Below are positions 26,244 through 39,697 of a DNA stretch of 64,000 nucleotides, piece after piece. Location: the NCBI GenBank assembly GCA_027574665.1, contig CM050653.1:12360664-12424663 (forward strand). Reading direction: 5' to 3'. The stretch is from Rhynochetos jubatus (taxonomy: Eukaryota > Chordata > Aves > Eurypygiformes > Rhynochetidae). The notes under the pieces were generated by a model. That model did no database searches. It had not been told where the DNA came from and saw nothing but the letters and a program-made list of their open reading frames with translations. Made by a program: the position numbers and the translations under genes. Position 1 is the first letter of the stretch. Each line of letters begins with the position of its first letter.

Positions 26244-26904
26244 CTGGCGAGAAGAAGAAACACAAATACATGAATAATTTCCATTTTTAAAATCTTGAAG
26301 ATTTTGGTGGAACACAACCGCACAGTGACCTTATAATGGCATCTTAAGAGTCTGCTAGCCCGCAGGTACACTGTGAACACACTTGCAGTGGAAAATTTTT
26401 ATTAAAATGTTATTGTCATAAAATCTTGCAATTCTGTTTCTGCATCTTAGTTCATCTAACTCTCTTTCTTTAGAAGATGGTGATGCAGTGAAGATGATAG
26501 GTTCAGGTACTTGGAGTTGCACAGGACTACATCAGTGCATGGTGTCATCAGTGCAACTTAAAGTACCTGCATTATGGATCAGCTTTGCCATGTTATACTT
26601 ATGAAAAAGAAAATTAAAAATTTAAACCTTTTCTAATGAGTGAAAATTAACATCTGGGAATATTTCATTGTCCTTGCTTGTCTGCCTTTTTGTCAGATCA
26701 AGACTGGTGTAACTGACTGTAGCAAATCCTCAGGGTGACAGAATCACTCAGTTTTATTTCATAGTTTTCATGCTTTCAGAACATAGGATTTTTAATCTGA
26801 CAAGAGACACTGAAGCACATCCAAAGAGTTAGAAGAGATTTTTGCAAAGCCAGAGAAATTTAATTTGTCACTTTGCTTTTTGGCAGCAGTTCAGCAGCAT
26901 ATGC

Positions 26905-27031
26905 AAAAAAGAAAAAAAAAAAAAAAACCCAAACCAAATTGCCTACAGAGGAAATTGTGGAATTCTCATTGCTGTAATTTTTCTCTAATTGGTTTTTTTG
27001 TTTGTTTTGGTTTGTTTTTTTTTTTTTTTTT
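26905..27031. repeat. Inverted poly(A)/poly(T) tracts
   Basis: An A-rich tract (26905-26927) followed by CCCAAACCAAA is mirrored about 75 bp later by GGTTTG plus a poly(T) tract ending at 27031. The arms are imperfectly complementary and could fold back. They may also be independent homopolymer expansions or tails of short retroposed fragments. Confidence 0.6.
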
Positions 27032-27308
27032 AGTGTACTACTTTCAGCTTTTGGAGATTAACAATAACATATGTATTGGTCTTATTAGAATGGGCAGGAG
27101 ATTTTTTGTTGTATGTACAGATGTGCATAATTTATTTCCCAAGAAAGTGGGATATATGGTGTCAGCTCATCATTCCTGTCTGTGACTGGTATCTTAGACT
27201 GCCTTTTCATTTGTTTATTTTCTGGTAAAATATTCCAACCAGAAACTAGATATTTTGTTAGAAGATGAAAAGTACCCATGACACCAAGTTTTAGGATTTT
27301 TGGGTGTT

Positions 27309-27335
27309 GTGTTTGTTTGTTTGTTTGTTTGTTTT
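27309..27335. repeat. (GTTT)n microsatellite
   Basis: About six uninterrupted GTTT units followed by a short T run. Simple tandem repeat. Confidence 0.95.
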
Positions 27336-28399
27336 TCACTTTTGATACAGAAAATCCACAGACATTTCATACTGGTTTTCATAAATATAGCAATATATTA
27401 AATGAAAAGAATAAAATATGTATCAGTGGTTATGAAAGAAGAAGACATGACTCTTTGTCATACTTGCTTTTTTTGCATCAATTCTCTAGTGTCTAATAAG
27501 ATTTGCATTCTTACTGCAGGCTTTCAAGCACTGAAGATCTCTCTCTCTTCTCTCCCCAATTTCAGAGAGATTTCAAGGACTTAGTTTACTGAGTTTTCAG
27601 TTATATTCAATCACAAATGTGTAAAAACTATGGGATGAAACAGCAGATAAACTTTCAACATAATCAATAGTCTCTGATTCCCCCAGAAGCCAGGCTAAAA
27701 CCAAAATCAGCCAAACAGAAAATTCAGAGACAAAATTGAAACACAGAATCAAATTTTCAGAATCTATGCATCAGAAATAAAGATCAGTCCTCTAATTTAT
27801 CCATCCTAGCAAAAAGAATTTTATTCCAATAGTGATTTTGCCATTGCTACTCCCTCACAATTATTGGATCTTTGTATAAATTATTTTGACTAATTCTCCA
27901 GTGAGACCACATCTGACTTTTTTCATTAATGTGTTTCCTGCTGAGCAGGAAGACAAGCACATTAAAACTATCAAGAAAAGACTACATCTTAAACTTCAGC
28001 CTGTGACTGTCAGCATTTCAGTCTTCTGCCTGAATGCAAAATGGAGTGGCATTCTTAAAGTGCTTAATTATTTGACATCTCTGCCTCTTGCTTCAGTGAC
28101 CATTACCTTCTTTCTTTCTTAAGTCTCTCATTTATTTTGACTGGAAAATATGATCTTTTTGAATGCACTTTAGTATGCCTTACAGCCAAGAATAGCTGCT
28201 GCAGAGTTTTGGCTTCATTTCAATCATCTGGGATGGGCTCCAGCGGAGCCTATCACCCCAGATCCCCCTTATGGTCACGGAAGGTCAGTATAGTTAAAGG
28301 AAAGTAATTGAGATATACCCTTTGCTAAAGTAGGTCAGATGATTCACACCTTAAAAAGTGTATCTTTCTCATGACAGTAACATTCGATGGTGATTTATA

Positions 28400-28630
28400 A
28401 AGTTTGTGTTTTTAATGTAATTATCTCAAATTCTATTGTCAGACCACTTTAGGAATGCCTTGGATGGATTAGGTTAATCAATTTCCATAGTGCTTTAATC
28501 CAGAAAACATAACTCTTAGCATGACATGTATTTCAACATAAATGAGGAATTTTTCTCAAAATGCAAAATTTAGCATTTTCTCTGTGAATTTCCTTATGCT
28601 GATAAGCAATTAGGATACCCTTCTAAAGAT
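28400..28630. promoter_or_regulatory. Candidate conserved non-coding element
   Basis: Non-repetitive block with TGTAATTATCTC, GGATTAGGTTAATCAATTTCC and ATAAGCAATTAGGATA, a cluster of homeodomain-like cores. Compositional call only. Confidence 0.25.
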
Positions 28631-29339
28631 ATACAGTTTGGCTATTAAATTTGGGATTTTGGAGACCTTCAAGCTAATGACATCAAATCTGTTGTAAAAT
28701 TTGGTGATCCAAAGTCTTAAGAAGATATATATGGTTTCTCGTACTTGGATTACATATCAAATTCTATCAAAAAACACATTTCAGGCATCTTGTAGATAGT
28801 CCTAATAGAAGGAATCTGTACTTTTCAGTAGTGCCAGCTTCACAGTCAGAAAGGAGACTAACAGGTTATCTTTATGCCAACTTGGAATCTGCAAATAGAT
28901 TTGCTATGAAGAGAAACCCTGGAACGTCTAGACATACGTATTTCTCTCTCAAGATCTTTTTCCCTACATTATTCTCAACTTGCTATATCTCATTGTCCTA
29001 GGATCTAGTGAGGGCAGAGGGCACAAACAGTTTCTTTAAAGTTATCAAAATGTGGGTTTTATGAGAACAGAGTGGTTGAAAGGAATTTGACTGAGTAAAT
29101 ACATAAAATGTAACAAAATGGCAGAGGTGTTCATTAATGCAAAGTAGCACGTTTGGGGAAAAAACACCATTGTAAATAAACACAGATAGTCTAGATCGCA
29201 GATCAAAATGTGGGAAAAAGATGTCATAGTTAACAGTTTTATGAAAATAACAGCTCCATACTGAACAGCAGTCAAAAGAGCAAAACAAATGTTAGGCATC
29301 ATTAAGAAGCACCAAACAGTCATAACCACCATACAAATC

Positions 29340-29715
29340 AGAAAATATGATTATGTCACACTGCAGCTCAGTGGTTTGCCCACTCTTTGAGTATCTGAGT
29401 TCAGTTCTGGTGTCCCTTATCACTAAAAACATATAAGGAACTATGAAGAGTAGAAGGAAAGGCACCTGCTGAGATCAAAGATAAGGAATGGCTTATGTTG
29501 ATTAGAGCTCTCTGTAGAGCAAAAAAGATATTTAAGACAGAGATCTGTAAAATCATGAATTATTCATAAGGTATATGAACAGGAAACATTTCTTCATTCT
29601 TTGATGAAAGATTTAAAGGGGCTCCAAATGATATGATCAGGTAGCAAGATTAAAGCAAACAAAAAGAAGAACTTTTTCATAGTGCATAATCAAACCACGG
29701 CATCATTGCCATAGA
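29340..29715 (+). mobile_element. Old, highly diverged CR1-type LINE relic
   Basis: The plus strand keeps scattered words of the amniote CR1 ORF2 C-terminus in order. A GAGATCAAAGATAAGGAATGG-type segment is followed by ATCTGTAAAATCATGAATTA and a fragment reading YMNRKHFF, then AAAGCAAACAAAAAGAAGAA and finally CATTGCCAT. Every frame has stops. It is much more decayed than the CR1 copies at 19.3, 42.3 and 52.3 kb and belongs to a different, older subfamily. It ends where the minus-strand CR1 tail at 29716 begins. Confidence 0.62.
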
Positions 29716-29790
29716 AAATCATAGAATCAGCCAGGTTGGAAAGGACCTTTCTGTAGGTTCTCCTTCCCAGATCTATACCAGCTCATAAAT
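29716..29790 (-). mobile_element. CR1 LINE 3' tail, minus strand
   Basis: The plus strand reads ATAGAAAATCATAGAATCAG and then CAGGTTGGAAAGGACCTTTC, the reverse complement of the CR1 3' end. Only 50-75 bp is recognisable. It abuts the older plus-strand CR1 relic tail-to-tail, which suggests insertion at or into that relic. Confidence 0.78.
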
Positions 29791-31369
29791 AAAGATTCAT
29801 CTGTAAAGTAGCCATGTGCAAAATAAGCTCCTTCAGGCTTCATATAGGAGCAGTAAGTAGTCAATCTACCTGCCATAGATCAACATAATCTTGATTTCAA
29901 GTGCTTGAACAAGTAATGTGCTGTTCATCTCAGGGAGCTTGACAAGACATGCTACTGGCCTCCACAAAGTACAACTCCTCCACACAGAAGAGTGGGCTGG
30001 CAGGCAGAGGAGCCCCACACTGCTGGGTGATTAGCCAGCATCTCTAAGTGCTGATTTTCCTCTCCTTCTTTTAAGTTCTCCATTATATCCTCTTTTTAAG
30101 ATGATTGCTATGCATATTCTTGTTTCTGAAAAGTCAGCCATCAAGTGAATTTATTTTTACTTTTTTTTTTCCTTCCAAGTAGTACATCCTTGTTTTGCCT
30201 GATCTGTAACCCTCCAAATTCTCCAGAGAAGTTTCACTCTACTTACACTGTCTCCTCTGAAGATAAGGAATCATCTGCTCTCTGGACACTTTTTTCCCAA
30301 CTGACATTTTGTAAATGAAGGACCTGTCAGAGGTTAAGTGCCCTCTATTCCTATGGAGGTCTATGGAAAATGATGCATTCAACAAGTCAGCTTCAGACAC
30401 TTGAGGAGTAAAACTCTTATGGACAGACAGCTGAGTGTGCTCATTACTAATGTATAAAAAACCTAATGTCTAGAACAAGTAGAAATGCAAAAATGTCCTT
30501 TTGGCATCTTCTTGTGTTATGTGTAGACTTAAATTGTGCTGGTACCTCTACTACTCCTTCCTAAGTATCTACATCACTTTGTAATTCACTCATCCGCTGC
30601 AGTGAGGAGTACTGGAATACGCCCACAACAAATTGTCTTTCAAACATCTCTATATAATTTCTGAATTATCCTTTGCAATACTGTTGAATCCTCCCACTAC
30701 ACATCCCCGCCTTTCCCTCCCTGTCTCCTCAAAACTCCATCTCCTTTCCCAGTGATCTCCCCATTCTTGTTATTTTGTAGCCCAGTTGGGCTATTCCCAC
30801 AATATCATAAGTTCCAAATATGTGTATGCTCTCATCTTTGCTGCTAAGCTCTTTCCATTTCTATATGAGCACTTTAATAACCCTCTTGTTTTTGATCTCT
30901 TTTTTTACATATTAGTGCTCATAAATCCCAGAGTTAACCTGACCTTCCTTTAAATCCTTTTGTGTAAACATGATGTTTTCAACTAAACACTTTCTGATGT
31001 TCTTGCTGAGAATGACAGCGAATAATTCTCTAACCAAAGTATTTAATCTCAGTAGTTTCTTGTCCCTCTTTCATACTGTTCAGGAAATCGCTGCCAGAAG
31101 TAAAGACAGAAGCCTTCACTGGTCTCACCTCTTAAGCAGAAGAGCCTTCAGCTTTAGTTTAGCTGAAAGCAGTGTCTGTAATAATGGTAGATCTTAGAAT
31201 CATGGCAACCCTAAAGATATACTGGTAAGAGAAGTCAATATTTTAATGTACCTGGATTAGGTATTTGTTTTTGAATTATTTCAGGCTTCATATTGCTATG
31301 GCTCGTTGGAACAAGTGTGACTGCAAAAATTTTTATCCTTATGTTTATTTATTATAATTTTGTTTTCTT

Positions 31370-31790
31370 AGCACTCTGTATGACTTCATTGTGCGTGAGC
31401 ATTAGAATTGCTGTATGATGGGTGTGGAATCAGTATCTCATAGCTGTAAGAAAAGGAAATTAATGAAAGAAATTGCAGTTTAATGTACAATTCACAATGG
31501 AAAGTACCTGAGAGCCAATTGTCAAAGAAAATTAGTAATGCTCTTATCACCCTACATTAGCCACCTTTCCTGGTAAGCCCTAATAAACATCATAAACAAA
31601 AGCTCCATGCTCTGTGTCAGAAAAAGAGCTTTTTTCCAGCCAAAGATACAATTTCACATTAAACACCAGCGTCAGAATGGTAGTGGCAGTTTTTTTGCCC
31701 TCGGGCACTTAGCTGGAGATTGCACCCTGACCAACCATTTCTAATAGCACCATCGCAGTTCCAAGTAAGAGCATTTTCTTCCTTTATATA
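31370..31790. promoter_or_regulatory. Candidate conserved non-coding element
   Basis: A ~400-bp non-repetitive block with GGAAATTAATGAAAG, TACAATTCACAATGGAAAG, AGCCAATTGTCAAAG and a GC-richer end (TGCCCTCGGGCAC, a short palindrome). It has the feel of a conserved enhancer and is the most persuasive of the candidates here. No coding frame is seen. Confidence 0.3.
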
Positions 31791-32819
31791 AAGGCCACTT
31801 AATACAGATGCACCTTCCCATTCACCTATCTGTTTTTAGGCAGTACCTTCAATCATCTGGTCTATTTATTTCTAAAGAGGATGCATTCATAAAATGCTGT
31901 TCCACTGAAAACATGTCTTTCGTCTCCCAAGAGGGGCTCCAGTGCAGAGAGCTTGTTAGCAGCGTTACACACAACCTCTGCCCTTAGCCAATCTATGCTG
32001 AAGTACACATCTTCCTAAGCTATCAGGGATCAGTCCCATGTTATACAGGATGAGAAAACTCCAGGCACAAAACACATTTTACGCATTTATACAGCTTCCA
32101 GCCATTTCCACTGATGTCTGGAGGCCTATCTAGAGTGCGGGCTGCCTCACTCCCTGCTCTTGCAGACAGAAAGTAACTTTCAAAGTACAATATATAAATA
32201 ACTACAGATGTCTGAACTGTTGACATTTTCTTGACTCTTAACATCAAGAAAAGTCAAGAAAGATCTAATCTTTGCTGCCAGATCCTACATTTACCATTTG
32301 TTTTATTTGATCATTACTAACTCCAATGCATTCTTTAACATATGGTCCTCTTAAAATGGGGAAGTCCTAAAAAAATGGTAGAGACCAACACTTATTTACC
32401 TTGTAAAATCTCTTGACCTCTCCCTGGAACATTTCTGCCTATATTTCTTCATATTCATTTTATTGTAGCTTGCCATTGTACAAATAAATCCATGGTAGAT
32501 AATTGGAGCACCCTCTAATTCGATCCTCTGCTATTACAAGCTGGCAGAGCTCTGTTCATCCCTTCTGTGCTGATGACATTGGATCAGGTTATGTCCTCCC
32601 TTTCACCTGGTCCCATGCTGAGGACAACAGCTCTGACACACAGGGACTGTCTCACATCTCATAGGTGAATGTTGTATACTCTGTCAGGGGGACAAGGCTA
32701 AGACTGAATTTCCTGATAACTGGCACAGGATATAGTAACCCTGGAAAAGTTGACCACATCATATTTTTACTCTAGACCTTTATTTTATCCTGCACATCTA
32801 CTGATTAAAATTTTTACAG

Positions 32820-32934
32820 GCAGATTCATACACAGCACTAAGACAATTATTTTTGTCACTGATGAATATGCCTTTGAGCATAAAAATTGTTATGTCACCT
32901 GTGCAAACAACATTACTTCCAGAAATAAGTAAGG
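32820..32934 (+). other. Candidate internal exon (115 bp)
   Basis: TTTTTACAG ends at 32819 and G|GTAAGTG starts the putative intron at 32935. The frame starting at 32820 is open for 38 codons plus one base (ADSYTALRQLFLSL... ending PEISK), so the exon would run from phase 0 to phase 1. The acceptor pyrimidine tract is short. The peptide is not recognised. An open frame of this length between such signals is quite possible by chance. Confidence 0.2.
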
Positions 32935-35900
32935 GTAAGTGTCTCCCACTGTGTGTGAACTGATAGGAAGTTTTATAATAGAATGAGCAATAAATTGTGG
33001 ATTTTTTTCCTTTCTGCACCCTAGACTTAAACACTGTCAAAGTAAACCTTTCGTATATACTGTTTTTAAAGACATGATGCTGTACTCAGTATCTTTTACT
33101 AATTACTGTCTATCTTATTTCACCAATAGGGTGAAACAAAAACAATTTATAAAAAGCAATATTTTAAACATTTTTTCTTTGTTTATCAGGACAACGTTAA
33201 AGAAGAACTCTTTTACATAAATAAAATGCTGCAGGCCTAACTTGTTCCATTTCTCTCCTTTCATTTTACATTATTGATGGCATAATTCTTCATTATGCAT
33301 TTTCCTACACTTCATAGGAATTCATAAAACATTTCTTATCTGAAAGAAACAATATGTTTTTCGCACTACTTCCACTTATATTTTTTCCCTCAATCTACAT
33401 AACTAACTGCTGAGTACACCCGTAAAAAGTATGTTCTCGTTTCTAAGTTTATTTGCCTAACTATTCTAGGAGGCCTTGCAGTATAACCCCAAATATGACA
33501 AATACATTAAAATAGTATTTTTCATTTGTTTGGATTTCTAGCCTGCAAGGTCAGAATCAGTGCGTACTACAGATATTGGCATAATCCTACCTCTGCTACA
33601 CACCCTCTAGGATCCGCACAAGCTCTGTTTAGCATTTACTTGGTATTTGCTGGTAAGCCAAGCACCCACTTGACTGCTATAATTTTATTATCTTTTCCTG
33701 CTAAAACCTAATGTAAATTTTTTATTACTTGTTAGTAACAGGAAAAATGAAAGCTCTACATATTTTCCTATAACTTCATTAAAAAATTATAAATTAGCCC
33801 TGGAATCACTAACTGCCTCTATTTGCTGCTTCATGCTTAGAATGTGTGCGCCACAGTCATCTCAGTCAGTCATCTCAAAGTTCACTGGCTGGTCCAAAAT
33901 AGCTTTCTCTATCAGAGGCAGAAGGGACTCAAGAGAAATTCAGCTTCCAAATCTTAGCTGCCTATCTTTAAGTGGGATATTGGTCCTCTGGAGATGTCTG
34001 CCTGTCTGCATGAATTCAGAGAAACGAGCGAGTAGGGAAGGTCGGACGCGTTCAGGGCTAGTTAATGCTTTGTTTCTCTTCACCTCTATTAAGGATGTGC
34101 AGCTGTGGCACAGGGCATGTGTTTTCTAGAATACATGATCCTTGATGGTCTTTTTAATGCTTTCTAAGCAGTGTTTAAAAATTTGATTTTAACTCTAACA
34201 GTTTTAAAGAGAGAGCCCTAGTCACCAACATGATTCTTGACACAAGTCAATAAAGTTACAATGAGATGAGTTTTGAAACTTAGCTTTAAAATAAGGAATG
34301 GAGACATATATTTTTTTCAAAAAGAATTCTTCATTTAGGGAAACACTATACTGTTTTGGCTTTTAAGAAATAAATGCTAACAGTGGTTATGCAGATATTT
34401 TCTTCTGGGTTTTTGTTTTTGTTCCTCCCCCACACCTTTTCTCGCCCCCTCCATCTATGTCTAATCTATGGGCCTTCAGAAACTCTTTGGATCCTACTCC
34501 GAAGGAAATTACTTAATCCTTCAGTTCTTGAATTTAAGGAATCTGGAATTTTTCCTCTGTTATCAACCTACCATCAACTCTGAAGTAACTTCTACATTGT
34601 AAAACCTAATTTGGTAATAACGGGCAAGTAGCACCCATTTTAATCTACCCTAGTTCAGGTAAATTTATCCATTTACCCTAGTTCAGATATGTGATGCTTT
34701 AGAAAGAATAGCTGCATCTGATGTAGGACTAAAATGATAAAAAGACAACAAACTCACTTATTTTTAAGCACAAAATAAATATTAAAGACCACTGTAAGAA
34801 GTCATTTGGTCTCAGCTAATGCTTCACTGAAACTTCTTTGGAACTTGACCTACATCCCGGCATTGTCTGTTGTCACCAGTACACAGCCATGTACTTTGGC
34901 ATTCTGGTAGGGTATCAGCACACTTTGCCACGCTGTGACCATATGCCGGCAGTATTTTACCTTCAGCCTGAGGTGCAAGTTTCAGTCTTGGTTTGAGTGT
35001 GTGCTATGGACATGTGGTGTGGACACATGCTGTGGGTATGCTACCCCATCTCTGTCAAGTATGGTTTAGTGCTCTCTGCAGAGCTGCCACTCATGTAAGT
35101 AGGAACAGCTTAAGTTCAACAGCCTGACTTTGAATGATATGCATAAAGATTTTGGTGGGATTTTTTTTGGTTTTGATACTCTGGATATTTGCCCTTGCTA
35201 AGAAGGTTCTGTTTATGCAGGAGGTGGAGTAAAAGGCAGGTGTCGAAGGAAATAAGTTCTCCTACTTAAAAAAAAAAAGAAAAGAATACTTCAGACCTGC
35301 TTAATACAGTAGATTTTACTTTCGTTGCTGGTATGACTGCAGTATCCACTCAAACTTGCAGAGTTGCAATTTCTTGAAGAGTTGTTTTTTCTTACCCTCA
35401 TTGTAGTCTTTCTCTCTTAAAAGCCTGCTTAACAATTCTTCTAACCTTTTTGAACTGTCAAAGGAATTTTTGAATCTCTCTGTTTGTCCTCTTTTCAGTC
35501 TTCATTTATGTACTTTTACTTTTAAAATACAGTGACCAGATACAGAAGTGCTTGTGGTCATATTGCACTGTTTGAATAATTTCTTCACATTCACATTTGC
35601 ATTTGACATCTCTGTGTACATATAGGATTTTTATTTGCCTGTATAAATTGCTGTTAGGTAATCTGGCAGAGGGCTTTCAGCTACCATCACTCTCAGTTAC
35701 TATTTTCTCAATCAATGTTTTGTGTCTTTTGCACTTTGAAAGTGTATTTCCTTTTCATTATTTTTTCCTCTTAGCTTCCTAGATAGGTATAGCTGAACTT
35801 TGCAATTTTACTTAATAATAGAAATTAGGTGTCAAAATAACTCTGTGTGACTAAGTCTACTATCTGGTCTATTCAAGCTACTCTGAACAACTTTTTACTT

Positions 35901-36684
35901 GTGCATTCTGCACTGGTGTTATATTTTGATGCATCATGAAGACAACCAGTATGTTTTCAGTGGAGAAAATCATGAGCCTATAGATATCAGGATGTGATGC
36001 ATTATGTTAACACAACTATTTTTTCTCAGCTGCTACATCCCTGGACTACACACCAGAACAGAAGTACAATCTAAAGTAAATTAAAAAATGTTTCCGTTTA
36101 TATACATAAATTTCCAGGAGATGTGGTCTCTGCCTCACTGCTGTTACTAAGAAGAGATGTTCATAAAACCATACATGTGTTATAAAAATTAATAGGCTCA
36201 AAAAATAAAAAAAATCGATGAGGAAAACCAGAGTGATTGTCAAGCACACAATCTCTTGCAATACATGTTCATAAAACAGAAAGGCATGTACTGATCAATA
36301 AACCCCTGTCTCTACACATCTGGATACAGAAGATTTTACCTCTTGCAGCAAGGAAAAAGCTACATCATCAGGCTGTACCACTGATATGTGACAAGTCTTT
36401 ATCTTGCTTAGGGCACATTTAGATAGTGATGGTGTTATTGTTTATAGTGCTTGCATTTGCTGCTAATATTTCACTGAAGTATGATCAAAGCCTTCTTTTC
36501 TAAAATACAGAAATATCTTATATATAGAAATACAACCCTTATTCTTACTTGGACTTTGTTCTGATGCAAACAAAATAGTCGTCTCAGTGGTAAATCCTAT
36601 GCACAGACCAGAAATGGGCTGGCAGCTAGGTCCTAAATATACTGTTGATGCTCTCCTGATTATCCTGTTGATGCTTTCTGTGAT

Positions 36685-37237
36685 TGTGCTGGTTTTGCCT
36701 AAGATGAAGTTAGTTTTCTTTACAGCAGCTAGCATGAGGCTATATTTTGGATTTTTGCTGAGAAAATGTCAGTAACACTAACACTTTAGTTGTTGCCAAG
36801 GAATGTTTATATTAAGCCAAGGACATTTTCAGTTTCTCATACTGTACCTGTTCTCCCAGCTTCTTCTCTACAAGAAGCTGAGAGGAGACATAGCCAGGAC
36901 AGCTGACCCAAACTGGCCAAAGGGATATTTCATTATTTCATGCTAGAAGGTGTCATGTTCAGTACATAACCTGAGGGGAGTTGACTGGGAGTGGGGGGAG
37001 ATCGCTGCTCGGGGACAGGCTGGTGAGCAATTGTCACATTGTGGATCACTTGTTTTTGTATAATCCTTTATCAGTAATATTATTAGTATTATTTCCTCTC
37101 CCTTTGCTGTCCTATTAAACTGTTTTATTTCAACCCATGAGGTTTTTTCCGATTTTCTTCTCCATCCCACCTTCAGGGGGGACAGATGAGCGACCATCTC
37201 GTGATGCTTAGTTATCGGCTGGGGTTAAACCATGACA
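36685..37237 (+). mobile_element. Solo ERVL-like LTR (553 bp)
   Basis: Begins TGTGCTGGTTTTGCCTAAGA and ends GGGGTTAAACCATGACA, with TG...CA termini. Flanks are GTGAT (36680-36684) and GTGAC (37238-37242), a 5-bp target duplication with one mismatch. A late ATTAAA-type polyadenylation signal (CTATTAAACTG) precedes the R/U5-like end. It is related at both ends to the LTRs at 39.7, 50.0 and 56.0 kb. No internal retroviral sequence is present. Confidence 0.87.
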
Positions 37238-37242
37238 GTGAC

Positions 37243-39692
37243 TTTCACTCATTGCGAGTGTGACCTGTACTTCTTATGGCCCCTTAACCAGCAGTATAGC
37301 TGTGAGCTGGTTCACAGTACTTGGGCTGTGGATTGCTGGTTCTTTGCTGTATTAACTAAAAACCAAGTGGATACATAACCAAAGAAAGCCGGACATGAAA
37401 CATCCACACTGTTTGGAAAGCTAACACTTGTTGAAGTTAATTAATTTCAATAAAACTAAAAATGCTTGCAACATATGTTCTAGATCTAACCTTAGGCTAT
37501 CTTTCTTGTCAATGGAGATAAATAGGCACTTCTGGGGTGTTATGACCTATTTTAGATGTTTATTTTGGATAAGATGAATTGTACCTTAGCAGTGCTTGTT
37601 TCTACCCATTCACTATAATAGGAAAAGACAAAAGTTCTTCAGGTACAGATCTCTACCATTAGTCCTACACAGTGTTTGCATGATGTTGGAAGCCTATATA
37701 GAGTATCCAGACTGAGGCAAATGTGGGATTTATTGCTGGGATTTTCAAAGTGCTGAAATTGTCTCTTCCAAACAAAGCACAAAAGAAATCTGTGCAGCAT
37801 ATATTTCTCCCTATTACGTGATACCAATGTGGTCATGTGCCTGCACCAGTGTGACATTAAGATGGAGCAGTGTCCCAAACCATGGCATGCCACCAGGGTT
37901 TCGTGGGTCATGCATTGTGAAACTCTGCTTTTGAAAATTATGACCTTTTTGGGTTTAGATACAACCATTAATAGTACAGTAGAGTTACACACTAGGTATC
38001 TGATAACTAATTTAAGCTACTTCATCCTGGTATACTACTTCAATACTCTTCCTGTATTGTTTACATTTTAAACTTTGTTAGAAAGAGAAGTAAGTGTGGG
38101 TAACTGTCAAGTTGTCACCAGTAAAGATAATCTAGGTGAAGGGTGCTAAAAACTCCCATTTTGAAATTTAAATTCGGGTGTTCTGATCAGGCATTCATTA
38201 GACAGTGGTCTATACATTGTCTTGCTGTAAATGTAGTGATGGTCTGTATCCGTATCACCTTAACTGAAAATTCACACTCTATTATTCAGATGGACTGTGA
38301 AACTGCAGGAGTTACCCGTGATGTTCAAAACTCCAAAGGACCAAGTTGTTATATTATCTGTTTTTTCCTCATTGATTAAGATTATGCTAAATTTGATTTT
38401 CAGTAGAAGCCTAGAACATCTCCAGATACATCTTGTAGGCTAATACTGGGCAGATGCCCTTTTCAAGGACTTTCTGTCCTTTCTGATGCCTCACATGTTC
38501 TTTTAAATAGAAGGACTGCCCTGTGAACAGTACATTTATTCTATTAGTGTGATTATTCTACCTTTAAGTGAGTTTCAGTGTAATGGATACAGGGCTGTTC
38601 ATAGACTGATAAGTGCATATTAATCTGTTACAACATACTGTAACAGTAAATTATAAATTCATCTAACATAAATACCATTATATAAAGCGCCAATTATACA
38701 ATTAACATACCTACTCTTTTCACCAACAAGCTGAAAGGTCTAAGTGCAGTCTGTTCAGAGTTACATGGCTGTGGACTGAACACATTATGTCTTATGTGTA
38801 AAGAATAGCAGTTTCATTTTTGAAATATCCTTTCTGAAGGTCACCTTGCTAAAATGATGGTTCCTATTATTTTCTTTTTATATTATTTTAATAAATCCTG
38901 TAAATGGGGATGAAGGCTTAGTAGCAGCCTTTGCCTCAAGGTGCTTCTCTTTTCAAGACATTTTAAACATAAGACATGGACCAATTCTATTGAAGTCGGT
39001 AGGAAATAGTATAGTTCTTTTAAAATCTCAGTTTAGATTAAGCTGCATTCTATGTAAAAAGCATGAGTCTCATCAGCTTTTTCATAATTTTAATACCTCA
39101 GAAGTTGAAGCTTTTTGTGAGGGACAGGATCAAGTGGCCACAATTCTGCAAGTTCTTGTAGCTATGTCTAACTGTAACCCTGTTTGCAGCATCCCAGCTC
39201 AAACTGGGCATCTCTGTCCTGTGTGACAAGTATGGTCAGTAGGTTCCACTGCACTGGACCTTTGATCATCTAAATTACAGACCTTGTTGGAGTGTAGAGT
39301 GGCATCCCTAAAGCAACTAGACGATGCACTAAGATCGTGTATGTTAATATGGTCATGACAGGACATTCGTCTCAGGACTCTGTCTGGGGATGCATATATC
39401 CCAGGGCAGACATTAAGCACTTAAAGCTAGGAATTTGCTGAAGTACATTGTTGATTCAGGAGCAATGTGAGTGAAAGAAATAAGATTTGGCTTCCAACAC
39501 ATCACTGGTTCCTGAGAGAGTAAACATTTCATATTGTCTTTCCTGACCTCTGCCTTCTTGATACAGCAATAAATGCATTGGGAGCTGTAAAAAGGATAGC
39601 TGGTAGCTAAGCTTTTCTATGGCAAATCCACAGGTTTCTACACCATAATTCATCCAGAGGATTTCATGGTTCTAAGAAAAATATTTAGAAGA
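37243..39692. other. Gene-free AT-rich sequence between two LTRs
   Basis: No gag, pol or env motif is visible, and each flanking LTR has its own target duplication, so this is host sequence, not a proviral interior. A minus-strand open frame at 37639-37992 shows no recognisable domain. Confidence 0.6.
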
Positions 39693-39697
39693 GCCAG

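Larger units (their letters stand above)
19918..29339. other. Long gene-free AT-rich stretch
   Basis: About 9.4 kb without a recognised repeat family or gene. Nested items are a candidate terminal exon (26112-26243, minus), an inverted A/T-tract pair (26905-27031), a GTTT microsatellite (27309-27335) and a conserved-element candidate (28400-28630). Confidence 0.55.
29791..36679. other. Gene-free AT-rich sequence
   Basis: No recognised repeat family or intact gene. The interval contains a conserved-element candidate (31370-31790), a candidate exon (32820-32934, plus), and a short duplication of TACCCTAGTTCAG at about 34645 and 34676. Confidence 0.55.
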
